Source of the DNA: Roseovarius confluentis
GTDB taxonomy: Bacteria > Pseudomonadota > Alphaproteobacteria > Rhodobacterales > Rhodobacteraceae
Assembly (NCBI RefSeq): GCF_002917925.1
Contig: NZ_PPFE01000011.1
Location: forward strand, 62,001-126,000
Length of the DNA: 64,000 nt
Direction of reading: 5' to 3'
A program made the translations under genes and the position numbers. Each line of letters begins with the position of its first letter. The stretch's first letter is position 1. Positions 17,687-26,351 of this stretch are shown here, piece by piece. Under the pieces are notes generated by a model. That model was not told where the DNA came from. It did no database searches and was given only the letters and a program-made list of their open reading frames with translations.

Positions 17687-18565
17687 ATGACCGACGCCAC
17701 GCAAGAGGCCGTTTCCGAACCCGGCGTGCTGAGCCGGACCTGGCGGGTTCTGTCGGCCAGCCCGACCGGCCTGATCGGTTTCGTGCTGGTGGCGCTGATC
17801 GTCGGCTCGGCCATCTTTGCGCCGTGGATCGTGCCCTATGACCCCGCCGCCATCATGACCGGCCCGCGCATGGCGCCGCCCTCGGCCGAGCACTGGCTGG
17901 GCACCGACAATATCGGGCGCGACACCTTCAGCCGGGTCATCGCGGGCGGGCGCATCGCGATGCTGGTCGCCGCGGCCTCGCTGGCCGCGGCGCTGAGCAT
18001 CGGGCTGCTTCTGGGGCTGATAGCGGGGCTGGGGCCGCGCTGGCTGGACAATATCCTGCTGTTGATCTTCGATGCGCTGCGCTCTTTCCCCACCATCGTT
18101 TTCGGCCTGGCGGTGGTGACCATCATCGGCCCGAGCCTGTTCACGGTGATGCTGGTGGTGGCGATCACCTCGGTGCCGATCTATGCCCGCATCGTGCGGA
18201 CCCAGACGATGGCGCTGAAGAACGCCGAGTTCATCCTGGCCGAGCGCGCGATGGGGGTGGGCACGCCGCGCCTTTTGTTCGTGCATGTGCTGCCCAACGT
18301 GCTGGGCCCGCTGCTGATCCTGGCGTCGATGGACGTGCCGCTGGTGATCGCGACCGAGGCGGGCCTGAGTTTCCTTGGCATGGGGGTGCGGCCGCCGACG
18401 CCGTCCTGGGGCGTGATCTTGAACGACGGCTACAACTTCATCCGCAACTCGCCCTGGCCTGTCATTGGCGGGTCGATCCCGATCATCCTGGTCACACTGG
18501 GGTTCACCTTCATGGGCGAGGCGCTGCGCGACATCTTCGATCCCAAGCTGAGAAAGGCCGGCTGA
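17687..18565 (+). CDS. Dipeptide-type ABC transporter permease (DppC-like)
   Basis: ATG 17687 begins 1 nt after the DppB-like stop. The 292-residue protein has the DppC hallmark HWLGTDNIGRDTFSRVIAGGRIAM after the first membrane segment, the ERAMGVGTPRLLFVHVLPN coupling loop, and ends FMGEALRDIFDPKLRKAG, the usual end of this family. It overlaps the next gene by one base (TGATG). Confidence 0.91.
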   Translation: MTDATQEAVSEPGVLSRTWRVLSASPTGLIGFVLVALIVGSAIFAPWIVPYDPAAIMTGPRMAPPSAEHWLGTDNIGRDTFSRVIAGGRIAMLVAAASLAAALSIGLLLGLIAGLGPRWLDNILLLIFDALRSFPTIVFGLAVVTIIGPSLFTVMLVVAITSVPIYARIVRTQTMALKNAEFILAERAMGVGTPRLLFVHVLPNVLGPLLILASMDVPLVIATEAGLSFLGMGVRPPTPSWGVILNDGYNFIRNSPWPVIGGSIPIILVTLGFTFMGEALRDIFDPKLRKAG

Positions 18566-19593
18566 TGGTATCCAGCGTTGCGACAGAGCCGGACCGGCAA
18601 ACGGAAGGCGGCGCCGAGCCGCTGGTGCGGATCGACGGGCTGTCGGTGGATTTCGCCACGCCGCGCGGGGCGATCCATGCGCTGCGCGACATCACGCTCG
18701 ACGTGCCCAAGGGCAAGGTGCTGGGCCTTGTCGGCGAAAGCGGGTGCGGCAAGTCCACGCTGGCCTATTCGCTGATCGGTCTTCTGGCCGAGAATGCGCG
18801 GATCGCGGGCGGGCGGATCGACATGGACGGCCAGAACCTTGCGCATTTGAGGCCGAGGGAGTGGCGCGCGCTGCGGGGCAGGCGGATCTCGATGATCTTT
18901 CAGGACCCGATGACCTCGCTCAACCCGGTGACGACCATTGGCCAGCAGATGATGGACATTCAGTATCGTGAAAAGGGCGGGCGGGCCGAGAAGCGGGCAA
19001 GGGCCATCGAATTCTTGGAGCAGGTGCAACTGCCGGATGCGGCGTCGAAGCTCGATGCCTATCCGCACCAGTTGTCGGGCGGGATGCGCCAGCGGGTGTG
19101 CATCGCCATGGCGCTGCTGACGCGGCCGGACCTGTTGATCGCGGACGAGCCGACGACGGCGCTGGATGCCACGCTGGAGATGCAAATCGTCACCCTGCTG
19201 CGCGAGTTGCAGGAGAAATTCGGCTGCTCGGTGCTGTTCGTGTCGCACCACTTGGGGACGGTGGCCGAGCTGTGCGACGAGGTGGCGGTGATGTATGCGG
19301 GCGAAGTGGTGGAGCGGGGCGACGTGGCGCAGGTGTTCCGCGACCCGTGCCACCCCTACACGCAGGCGCTGTTCGAGTGCGACCCGGCGCGAATTCGCGA
19401 GGCGACGCGTCGGTTGCCGACCATTCCGGGCACCCTGCCGGACCTGCGCCGCCCGCCCGCCGGATGCGCCTTTCGCGCGCGCTGTCCCAAGGCGTTCGAG
19501 CGCTGCAAGACCGAGCACCCGCCGCTTTACGATGCCGGCGGGGGGCAGGCGGCGCGATGCCATCTGAACGACCCGGCGGAGGACAGGGCATGA
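18565..19593 (+). CDS. Dipeptide-type ABC transporter ATPase (DppD-like)
   Basis: Walker A GESGCGKST, signature LSGGMRQRVCIAMAL and Walker B LLIADEPTTALD. The C-terminal extension ends with the oligopeptide-transporter Cys motif (CAFRARCPKAFERC), which in related proteins binds a Fe-S cluster. Start and stop overlap both neighbours, so it is translated as part of the operon. Confidence 0.9.
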   Translation: MVSSVATEPDRQTEGGAEPLVRIDGLSVDFATPRGAIHALRDITLDVPKGKVLGLVGESGCGKSTLAYSLIGLLAENARIAGGRIDMDGQNLAHLRPREWRALRGRRISMIFQDPMTSLNPVTTIGQQMMDIQYREKGGRAEKRARAIEFLEQVQLPDAASKLDAYPHQLSGGMRQRVCIAMALLTRPDLLIADEPTTALDATLEMQIVTLLRELQEKFGCSVLFVSHHLGTVAELCDEVAVMYAGEVVERGDVAQVFRDPCHPYTQALFECDPARIREATRRLPTIPGTLPDLRRPPAGCAFRARCPKAFERCKTEHPPLYDAGGGQAARCHLNDPAEDRA

Positions 19594-20549
19594 GCCTTCT
19601 GGAAGTCGAGGACCTGCGCATCCGGTATGCGCGGCAGGGGCGTCTGAAGGCCGCGCTGCGCCGCGAGCCATATGATTTCGAGGCGGTGTGCGGCGTGTCC
19701 TTCACGCTGGGCGCGGGCGAGACGCTTGGGCTGGTGGGTGAAAGCGGGTCGGGCAAGTCCACGATCGCGCGCACGCTGATCGGGTTGAAGAAAGCCTCGG
19801 CCGGCTCGATCCGCTTTGACGGAACGGAAATATCGGAGGCGTCGGCCCGCGAGTGGGCACGGCTGCGCACCGACATGTCGATGATGTGGCAGGACCCGGT
19901 TGGCTCGCTGTCGCCCCGGCTGACGGTGAAGTCGTTGGTGACCGAACCGCTGCGCATTAATGGACGGCCTGCCGGGCGCGACGAGGCCGAGCGCTTGCTG
20001 GGGCTGGTGGGCCTGCCGGCCGAATTTGCCACGCGCTATTCGCACCAGCTGTCGGGCGGGCAGGCGCGGCGCGTGGGCGTGGCGCGGGCGCTGGCGCTGG
20101 ACCCCAAGCTGCTGATCGCGGACGAGCCTACCGCCGGCCTCGATATGTCTGTTCAGGGCGAGGTGCTGAACCTTCTGGCCGATGTGCAAGCCCGCAGCGG
20201 CGTGGCGATAGTGATCATCACGCACAATCTGAACCTTGTGCGGCATGTGACCGACAAGATGGCGATCATGTACCTGGGCCGGTTCGTCGAGAAAGGCCCG
20301 ACAGATCGGGTTTTCGCCCATCCGCGCCATCCCTATACCAAGGCGTTGCTGGCCGCGAACCCCGAGCCCGACCCGGATGCGCGGCACGAGAGAGTGACGC
20401 TGGACGGCGAGGTGCCGAGCCCGGTGAACCGGCCCTCGGGCTGCGATTTTCACCCGCGCTGCCCTTGGGCGCGCCCAACCTGCGCCACAACAGAGCCGAA
20501 TTGGACCAAAGACGCCGGTCGTGGACATAGGTGCCTGTTTCCATTGTGA
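19590..20549 (+). CDS. Dipeptide-type ABC transporter ATPase (DppF-like)
   Basis: ATG 19590 overlaps the preceding stop (ATGA). Walker A GESGSGKST, Walker B LLIADEPTAGLD and the C-terminal Cys motif (CDFHPRCPWARPTC) are in place. The signature is slightly unusual (LSGGQARRVGVARAL, with Ala-Arg where Gln-Arg is common). Last gene of the operon; an IS6 end begins 97 nt downstream, with no terminator visible in between. Confidence 0.9.
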   Translation: MSLLEVEDLRIRYARQGRLKAALRREPYDFEAVCGVSFTLGAGETLGLVGESGSGKSTIARTLIGLKKASAGSIRFDGTEISEASAREWARLRTDMSMMWQDPVGSLSPRLTVKSLVTEPLRINGRPAGRDEAERLLGLVGLPAEFATRYSHQLSGGQARRVGVARALALDPKLLIADEPTAGLDMSVQGEVLNLLADVQARSGVAIVIITHNLNLVRHVTDKMAIMYLGRFVEKGPTDRVFAHPRHPYTKALLAANPEPDPDARHERVTLDGEVPSPVNRPSGCDFHPRCPWARPTCATTEPNWTKDAGRGHRCLFPL

Positions 20550-20646
20550 CATGCCCGCCGAGCGAAGTCGGGTAGGTCGACCTATAGTCTGACTTGAATG
20601 ACAAGAGGACGTGCGAACAGCCTATCTCGCGAAAGTGGTACGAAAG

Positions 20647-21101
20647 GGGTCTGTTGCATTAACCTCTTCGATTGCGCAGGTTCCGCGTGTTGTTGATGAT
20701 GGGGGAGCCGATGGCGCAACGCAAGAACCCGTTCAATCGGCATCGGTTTCCGCGAGAGATCATCCTTTTGGCGGTGCGCTGGTACTGTCGTTATCCGCTG
20801 TCGTGCCGAGACGTCCGCGACATGCTGAGCGAGCGCGGGGTGACGGTCGACGCCTCCACGATCCACCGCTGGGTCAGGAAGTTCGGCCCCGAGATCCGCG
20901 AACGGGCCTACAGTGGCCATCGTTCCTGGCGTGGGTTGCAATGGCATGTCGATGAGACCTACATCCGCGTCGGCGGACGCTGGTGTTATCTATGGCGCGC
21001 CGTCGATCAGTTCGGCCAGTTGATCGATTTTCGGCTAACCGCGCGGCGAAATGCCAAGGCTGCAAGAGCCTACTTGCGGCAGGCCCGAGAGACGGTGCGA
21101 G
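20647..21101 (+). mobile_element. IS6-family element, 3'-truncated copy
   Basis: It starts with the same terminal sequence as the complete copy at 45041 (GGGTCTGTTGCATTAAC) and runs parallel to it until about 21101, where identity stops in the middle of the transposase. The right inverted repeat is missing. Same orientation as the second copy, 24 kb away. Confidence 0.85.
20711..21101 (+). pseudogene. IS6-family transposase, truncated
   Basis: ATG 20711 after GGGGGAG. The N-terminal zinc-ribbon/HTH part (RYPLSCRDVRDMLSERGVTVDASTIHRW) and the first catalytic Asp (WHVDETYIRVGGRW) are intact, but the frame leaves homology after QARETVR; the second Asp and the Glu are lost. As read, the frame would run on to 21232 through unrelated DNA. 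Not functional. Confidence 0.85.
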
Positions 21102-21723
21102 CTTCGTTGATTCTGCAGTCGATGTATTCAATTTGTTCGAAGCCGCTGTTCCAAGCTTTGTCCGCCGGCTTGATGACCGTAATGAATGGTCTGACTTTCG
21201 TATTGGAAGGGGTGAACCTCAGCCGGAAGTAACCATGCGAACCATTCGCTGATTGCCCAGAAAGCGACAAAAGAGCTTGTCGAGTGATAGTGACCATCGT
21301 CCCGGAAGCCTGTTGGCCTAAAGCCAGCTCGTCGCCGTCGATACCACCTTCGTCACAACTGAATTGATGAACGCCGCAGTAAACCGTGTTGCCATCGAAG
21401 AGCTCAACGCATTTGTCGTCCTCCGAGACCTCGCACGATAAGGGCTCGTTGAAGATCCCTTGCGCGATACTAATTTCTTTGAACCTGGGGCCCAGATCAG
21501 TGATGTCGCTCCGCGAGATTTTGAATGGCAAAAACAGCTTGATCTGTTCCAATCCACCTGGATCGGTTGGCTTAATTCCAATCTCAAAAAAACTCTGATT
21601 ATCGGTATTGGAAAAGTGCCAAAGGTTAATGTGAAATTCAACGGAAGGTCGCTCTTCTTCAGGCCTCCCGGCTGCGTCTTCGTTTAGCTCGCACCATGCT
21701 GCGATGGAATTCAAGTCTGCCAT
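21070..21723 (-). CDS. Unknown fourth protein of the PIN/ASCH operon, C-terminus cut by IS6
   Basis: ATG 21723 overlaps the stop of the kinase-like gene (TGATG). The 217 residues as read have no family I recognise: acidic, with beta-strand-like segments (VEFHINLWHFSNTDNQSFFEIGIKP; LFLPFKISRSDITDLGPRFKEISIAQGIF), no signal or membrane segment. The last about 11 residues are encoded by the truncated IS6 element, so the native C-terminus is lost. It may be an effector, a scaffold or a substrate-binding partner. Confidence 0.6.
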   Translation of the reverse strand: MADLNSIAAWCELNEDAAGRPEEERPSVEFHINLWHFSNTDNQSFFEIGIKPTDPGGLEQIKLFLPFKISRSDITDLGPRFKEISIAQGIFNEPLSCEVSEDDKCVELFDGNTVYCGVHQFSCDEGGIDGDELALGQQASGTMVTITRQALLSLSGQSANGSHGYFRLRFTPSNTKVRPFITVIKPADKAWNSGFEQIEYIDCRINEARTVSRACRK

Positions 21724-22283
21724 CAAGTTTTGCCCTGCATGTCGTTTAATATGTCTTTCAATGCAACAATTTCGCCTGCTTCGATCATCTTAAAGGAAAT
21801 TCCCAAACGTGAGGCGAGCTCCTTCGCCCAGTCATGAGCGGCTGTTTGTTGTCGACGGAGTTCCGCGGGTGATCTGCGTGGTCTAAGACGCGTTATATCT
21901 TCATTTCTTTGTGCAGAAATCACTTCGGCGTCGCCGGAGACGAAGACAATCAATTCTGGTCCGATCCGTTCAAAAACCTCTACCGGAATGAAGGTCAGAC
22001 CTTGGGAGCTGTCGATCACAACATGGCCGTCGAGAACAACTACAGAGGCATTCCGGTCGATGGAACGAGCAAGTCCATCTGTTAAGGCACGCTGGTTCAC
22101 CAGGATATCGTACTCGCGAAGCTGGTCGTGTGGAACGGGGTCAAGTTCAGCGTTTCTCCTGATTTCATCTGATATCAATTTGCTTGCTGAAAGCACCTGT
22201 ACATCCTCAGACCTAAACGCGCGATTGAGCATCCAGCTCTTTCCGACACCTGAGATACCGGCCACGACAACAATAGGCGGCAT
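21723..22283 (-). CDS. Small P-loop NTPase, kinase-like, of the PIN/ASCH operon
   Basis: Walker A GISGVGKS at residues 9-16 follows a first beta strand (PPIVVVAG). VVVLDGHVVID, mid-protein, looks like Walker B; a basic stretch near the end (RLRPRRSPAELRRQQ) could be a lid. The 186-residue single domain resembles adenylate/nucleoside kinase-like proteins with an AAA-like appearance. Starts one base inside the stop of the PIN-GNAT gene. It might phosphorylate a nucleotide or a protein partner; the substrate is unknown. Confidence 0.65.
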   Translation of the reverse strand: MPPIVVVAGISGVGKSWMLNRAFRSEDVQVLSASKLISDEIRRNAELDPVPHDQLREYDILVNQRALTDGLARSIDRNASVVVLDGHVVIDSSQGLTFIPVEVFERIGPELIVFVSGDAEVISAQRNEDITRLRPRRSPAELRRQQTAAHDWAKELASRLGISFKMIEAGEIVALKDILNDMQGKT

Positions 22284-23812
22284 CAGACTTCAAACCCGAA
22301 ACTACATAGTGCGAGTGCGTCTCGCAGCTTGGTGCCTTTCAACTCGGAGATCGACTGCGGCGGATGGGCCGCGAAAATCTTTTTGCTTTTCAACACTTTC
22401 AGCGTGACGGGTGGCTCAATGTAATCGATCAGGAGATAGTTGATAACCTTCACAGGATTTTCTGACGTCGCAGAATAATCCAGTAGTTCCCTTTCACTAT
22501 AGACTGAACGACCGCCCGTTAGGAGCATGAGTTCTTTGGTCGATGTCGCGAGTGACATCTCTTCCAATACACCAACGGCCGTCAGTGCTTGTGACGGGGT
22601 ATCGTCCGACTTGCCTTTGTAAAAGAACAAGATTGAGCCGGGACCGTCCAAATTCGACTGGGCCCGGCAAAGGTAGACCTTTCTAATTGTGTTACCTGGG
22701 CGCCGAGGGCGGTCGGCATCAGCAAATAGGTCCGACTGACGTGCATCCCGCAGATCAGGGTAAAGAACGTCGTGGTATCCTTCTTTGATGGGTATGACAA
22801 ATCCGCGAACCTCGTTATCGACGATAACCCTTGGGTAGTTCCGCCTATCTGTATCAAAGGCACTTTCACCCTCAACACGTTCAAGCTTTTTGGTCGAGAG
22901 GACGCGTTCGAAGATCAGCTCGCCGTCGGCCTTCGTCGCTGTCTTCTGAAACCCGAAGTACTCCAACAGAGCAATCAGAGCCGCCTGTTCAGCATACGCT
23001 GTGATGTATGTGAGGTCGTATTGGTTTCGTTGTGCATGCCACAGAATCTTCTTTAGAAGAAGCTCGCCAAGTTTAATCCCGCGCTGTTCCGGACTGACCT
23101 TGAAGGTACAGATCTTCAGGATCTTTTCGAATTTTTGCGTAGCATCTGTGTCTGCGCCGGTTTCATCCTTCCTGACGACGAGACCTGCTAGGACATCGTT
23201 GTGGTAGACGACCCAACACGGTCGACGTTGGGCGATGCACTTTTTCTGCCACCAGTCGTTGAACTCTGGATAACCCTCGCGCAGGCTGTCAAAGAAGGTG
23301 TCGGTTATCGAAATTGTGTGAGCCGATACGTCGTCGACATGAAGGATTGGAACCTCTCGTGGTTCGTAAGTAACCTCGAGTAGTTGAGCCGCATCAGCCA
23401 CAAATAGTACACGACGAGCAAGATCTGCCGAGTGATTTTGAGCGCGGTCATGCAGGCCCTGATCCTGGGTCACCAGAAAATCGGCGGCCCCAATCTTGAG
23501 TGCATGCAGGAGGGTGGCATCGACCTCATCGTTGTGTTTCTTGATCCTCCCGAATTCGTCTGCCAGCGCCTGCTTGGTCAAGCCTTTCACTTTCTCCAAG
23601 GTCTGGAATTTTTGTAGTTTACTGAGGGAGATGTCTCGCCGTTTTGTGTTCTTGTCGCGCTTTATATCATCTCGCGCAGCTTCATGCACAAAGACATCCA
23701 CTTTGTGTTTTGCAGTAAGTTGGGAAAGTTTCGCGTAGGCCGGTTGTACTGTGTGGTTGTCTTCAAGGCCGATGATGACGTTTGTATCAATGAGGTACGA
23801 TTGTGTACTCAT
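22283..23812 (-). CDS. PIN nuclease-GNAT acetyltransferase-PUA/ASCH-like fusion protein
   Basis: Three domains can be read. Residues 1-145 are a PIN RNase: Asp9 in YLIDTNVII, Glu44, Asp95/98 in NDEVDATLL and Asp117/122 in LVTQDQGLHD supply the acidic metal site. Residues about 165-305 are a GNAT acetyltransferase (FKVSPEQRGIKLGELLLKKIL; YAEQAALIALLEYFGF). Residues about 330-490 form a PUA/ASCH/EVE-like beta domain (VYLCRAQSNLDGPGSILFFYKG; AVGVLEEM). Together they suggest an RNA-directed toxin or modifier. It overlaps the upstream regulator gene by 26 nt. Biological role is inferred. Confidence 0.72.
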   Translation of the reverse strand: MSTQSYLIDTNVIIGLEDNHTVQPAYAKLSQLTAKHKVDVFVHEAARDDIKRDKNTKRRDISLSKLQKFQTLEKVKGLTKQALADEFGRIKKHNDEVDATLLHALKIGAADFLVTQDQGLHDRAQNHSADLARRVLFVADAAQLLEVTYEPREVPILHVDDVSAHTISITDTFFDSLREGYPEFNDWWQKKCIAQRRPCWVVYHNDVLAGLVVRKDETGADTDATQKFEKILKICTFKVSPEQRGIKLGELLLKKILWHAQRNQYDLTYITAYAEQAALIALLEYFGFQKTATKADGELIFERVLSTKKLERVEGESAFDTDRRNYPRVIVDNEVRGFVIPIKEGYHDVLYPDLRDARQSDLFADADRPRRPGNTIRKVYLCRAQSNLDGPGSILFFYKGKSDDTPSQALTAVGVLEEMSLATSTKELMLLTGGRSVYSERELLDYSATSENPVKVINYLLIDYIEPPVTLKVLKSKKIFAAHPPQSISELKGTKLRDALALCSFGFEV

Positions 23813-24581
23813 CCTTCAGCGCCCTTCGTAAATCCTGCTTTGCGTATAAAAACGATTGCGGCGGCTCAAACCCGAAACGCTCACGCAAATCGGACAAACT
23901 TAGTGGGGACACGAACGGCCTCACGGTGCCAAACTCCAGGGCAAACCCTTCATCTAAACCCTCGAAGTAAGCGTCAAAATCGGGCTTTTCGATGAACGCA
24001 ACGGACGAATACTGATCCCAAATATCTGAAACAGCCAGCTTCTTCACGCCTTTGATCTCGGCAACACCGACCATGGCTCTGTCAGGAGACGTTGAATAGA
24101 GGTAAGCAATTGTTCCCTTTGGTGCCGTCGCAGGAAAACGTCGGCGTAGTTCGACCTTCTTATCCCCAGCCAGAATGCGCGACGCATACTTTGGGCGAAT
24201 ACTAAGGACCACATCACGATGCGGTCGGAATACGTCATCTGAAAACATGGGTAAGATGAGCTGATCATCGTTGTTCAACTCAATGTCGAACAGTTCCAAC
24301 ATGCGAAGTGATAGTGGACTGTCAGAAGAGAAGGCGGCGTTTACGCGCAATGATCCCCCTAAGGCCTCAACGTATTTTTGGAGCGTCGAAACCTGCATGT
24401 CCGCCCGGCCGCTTTCGACTTTTGAGACTGCGGCCTGGCCGACATCAAGTCGTTGAGCCATTTGAGCTTGCGTCAGACCGCTCATTTTACGCATGTCTCG
24501 CAAAGACTCACCGATTTTCCGAGTTGCATCGGTGTCTTGTGTAGGTCGCACTTCGACGACTTTGCCCTTAAGCTCGCCCAT
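23787..24581 (-). CDS. XRE-ASCH regulator, probable antitoxin of the PIN/ASCH operon
   Basis: Start ATG 24581 follows GGAGG by 7 nt. Residues about 20-80 are an XRE helix-turn-helix of antitoxin type (LTQAQMAQRLDVGQAAVSKVESGRADMQVSTLQKYVEALGGSLRV). Residues about 120-235 are an ASCH domain with its signature G-x-K-x-x-E-x-R as GDKKVELR (139-146); ASCH is a PUA-like fold that can bind RNA or modified nucleosides. First gene of four, with a perfect palindrome in its promoter, which fits autoregulation. Confidence 0.78.
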   Translation of the reverse strand: MGELKGKVVEVRPTQDTDATRKIGESLRDMRKMSGLTQAQMAQRLDVGQAAVSKVESGRADMQVSTLQKYVEALGGSLRVNAAFSSDSPLSLRMLELFDIELNNDDQLILPMFSDDVFRPHRDVVLSIRPKYASRILAGDKKVELRRRFPATAPKGTIAYLYSTSPDRAMVGVAEIKGVKKLAVSDIWDQYSSVAFIEKPDFDAYFEGLDEGFALEFGTVRPFVSPLSLSDLRERFGFEPPQSFLYAKQDLRRALKDEYTIVPH

Positions 24582-24625
24582 ACATCACCTCCGAGGCACT
24601 CCGCCTCATAAATTACGATCTCCAC

Positions 24626-24643
24626 TATTCCCTACAGGGAATA
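24626..24643. promoter_or_regulatory. 18-bp palindromic operator of the PIN/ASCH operon
   Basis: TATTCCCTACAGGGAATA: 8-bp arms (TATTCCCT / AGGGAATA) with a 2-nt centre, 45 nt upstream of the XRE-ASCH start. On the - strand the promoter would read GATATATTCCCTG across it. Similar TTCCC-N-GGGAA palindromes are used by XRE antitoxins for self-repression. The remainder of 24582-24860 holds no gene. Confidence 0.65.
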
Positions 24644-24860
24644 TATCGGGACATCCAGAAAATATTGTGGTTTGACCCCATTGACCTACCACATAGCGAA
24701 CCATCGGCTGACTCCTGCGGGACAGTGCTCCGAACGAACATCCGCTCGTCAAAACCCTCAGATCGCCTGATCACTGACTATCTGCTCTGGCAGCGAATGT
24801 CAGCAATGGGGGCGCAACCGCGGCATCTCGACTTCGTTTTGAGCGGCAGCTCTGGGCCGT

Positions 24861-25940
24861 TCACCGCCTGCCGAGGCGACCCAACCTTGAAAGCTGCGCC
24901 AGCATTCGGGCTCCTGTGCCGGTCGCCGTGCCGGAAGGAGCTGCAGTTGGCCCTCCCGCAGTATTGGGTCGGCTTGGCAACGCTTGCACACCGAAGAATT
25001 GGCGCGCGCGCAGGGCTGCGTATTCCGCGCCAGTCGCACCTCCGATGGCGTGCCGGTTGTATACTTGTTGGCTGCCTGCGAGGCCTCGGGCAAAGGCATA
25101 GCTGCCGCCGAAGCCGGCTGAGAGCGCTGGCATCATGATGTTTCCAGAGATCGCCCGAACCAGGAATGGCGTAGCTATGATGAACCCTTTTGCCATCAGC
25201 ACCATCATGAAGAACGGAATGAGAGCGCCGATATTGGAGGCGCCTTCCGGGTCGCCCAGTTCAGCAAGTAGCGCACGCGAAACACCTGTGATCGTTGCGA
25301 ACACACCGGCAACAACAATCGGGTACATAGCAAAGGAAATCAGCGCCGAAAGCCAGCGCGCGAAATAATCCTTGGTCACTTCGAAAAGTGTCAGGAAGAT
25401 CATGATCGGTGCTATCCCGATCAGCAGAGCGATCATGAGCCTGGACGCAACGACGATGAACGCGGCTAGGCCACCGAGGATCGAGAGCAGCAATACCCCG
25501 AGGGTGTCCAACAGGGCACCGGCCATCCAGTTCAGTTCAGATCCCGCAGCATTCAAATATTCCCCGAGCGCCGCGATCAGGTCATCGAACTCCTCTGCAA
25601 AGGTGCCGGATGGGCCCGGTGACCCACCGCCGACAGAGGCCACGAGCGACCCGGCAATGCTGTCGATCCCGTCCAGGATCGACGCGGCAAGGATGTTGAA
25701 CTGCACCCAGTTCGTTGCAAAGACACCTATCAGCCCGACTTTCACAGCCAGCCAAAAGGCCGTGCGCCCGTCCATGGCGCGATACTGGTAGATGGTGTTG
25801 ATGAAAACGAGAATGATAACCAGTGTTGTGCCAAGTACCAGCATCGTTCCGACTGTTGCGGCGATCGCACCGAATTGCGTCTCGGCGGCGGTATTGAGAT
25901 AGCCTTCAGCCGTTTCCACGAAGTAGGTGACGACACTCAT
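24861..25940 (-). CDS. virB6: T4SS inner-membrane protein VirB6
   Basis: The 359-residue polytopic protein has a periplasmic N-terminus and six or more membrane segments (VGTMLVLGTTLVIILVFIN; LLLSILGGLAAFIVVAS; LIGIAPIMIFLTLFEVT). VirB6/TrbL proteins form part of the inner-membrane channel. Last gene of the long - strand virB operon, 6 nt after the small secreted gene. Its extreme C-terminus is Arg-rich and may have been altered by an old junction. Confidence 0.87.
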   Translation of the reverse strand: MSVVTYFVETAEGYLNTAAETQFGAIAATVGTMLVLGTTLVIILVFINTIYQYRAMDGRTAFWLAVKVGLIGVFATNWVQFNILAASILDGIDSIAGSLVASVGGGSPGPSGTFAEEFDDLIAALGEYLNAAGSELNWMAGALLDTLGVLLLSILGGLAAFIVVASRLMIALLIGIAPIMIFLTLFEVTKDYFARWLSALISFAMYPIVVAGVFATITGVSRALLAELGDPEGASNIGALIPFFMMVLMAKGFIIATPFLVRAISGNIMMPALSAGFGGSYAFARGLAGSQQVYNRHAIGGATGAEYAALRARQFFGVQALPSRPNTAGGPTAAPSGTATGTGARMLAQLSRLGRLGRR

Positions 25941-25946
25941 GGAACC

Positions 25947-26351
25947 CTACCAGTTCCCGGCGGCTTCGCAGATTGGCATGGCTACGCGTCGAAGCTCATT
26001 TGCTTGGCGCCGGTATTGGGACGTCGCTTCCACGATGTCCCAGTATTCAGACGAGGCGAAACGCTCGACGTATACGCGTTCGGCTGCTGCCCAAGATGGA
26101 TACCGCGTGGGACATTCACAGCTTTGGGCTTCAACGATGCGCTGCATACTCTGCGCCCGATAGATTTGTTGGATCAGGAGCCGTTTGTGGGACTCGCGCA
26201 CATCTATGTTTTGCATCCACTCTGGCTCGGGAGGTTGATCAGGGCAGACATCCGGCTGATTTTCGAGCGTTGGGACCAGGTTCCGCTCGGCCACGCCAGC
26301 GGGTGCGCCAAGAACGACCAGCAGGCTTCCGATTGCAACGGCTCGCATCAT
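25947..26351 (-). CDS. Small exported T4SS-cluster protein
   Basis: The 134 residues begin with a signal peptide (AVAIGSLLVVLGAPAGVA). The mature part has Cys residues (DVCPDQPPEPEW, SCECPTRYPSW, PICEAAGNW) that could form disulfides. Overlaps the DUF4177 gene by 4 nt. No family recognised. Position inside the virB operon suggests a periplasmic accessory of the transfer machine, perhaps in the place of a pilus or exclusion factor. Confidence 0.68.
   Translation of the reverse strand: MMRAVAIGSLLVVLGAPAGVAERNLVPTLENQPDVCPDQPPEPEWMQNIDVRESHKRLLIQQIYRAQSMQRIVEAQSCECPTRYPSWAAAERVYVERFASSEYWDIVEATSQYRRQANELRRVAMPICEAAGNW

Noticed and set aside
24665..25138. + strand frame upstream of and into virB6
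   Set aside because: Mostly antisense to virB6; no recognisable domain.
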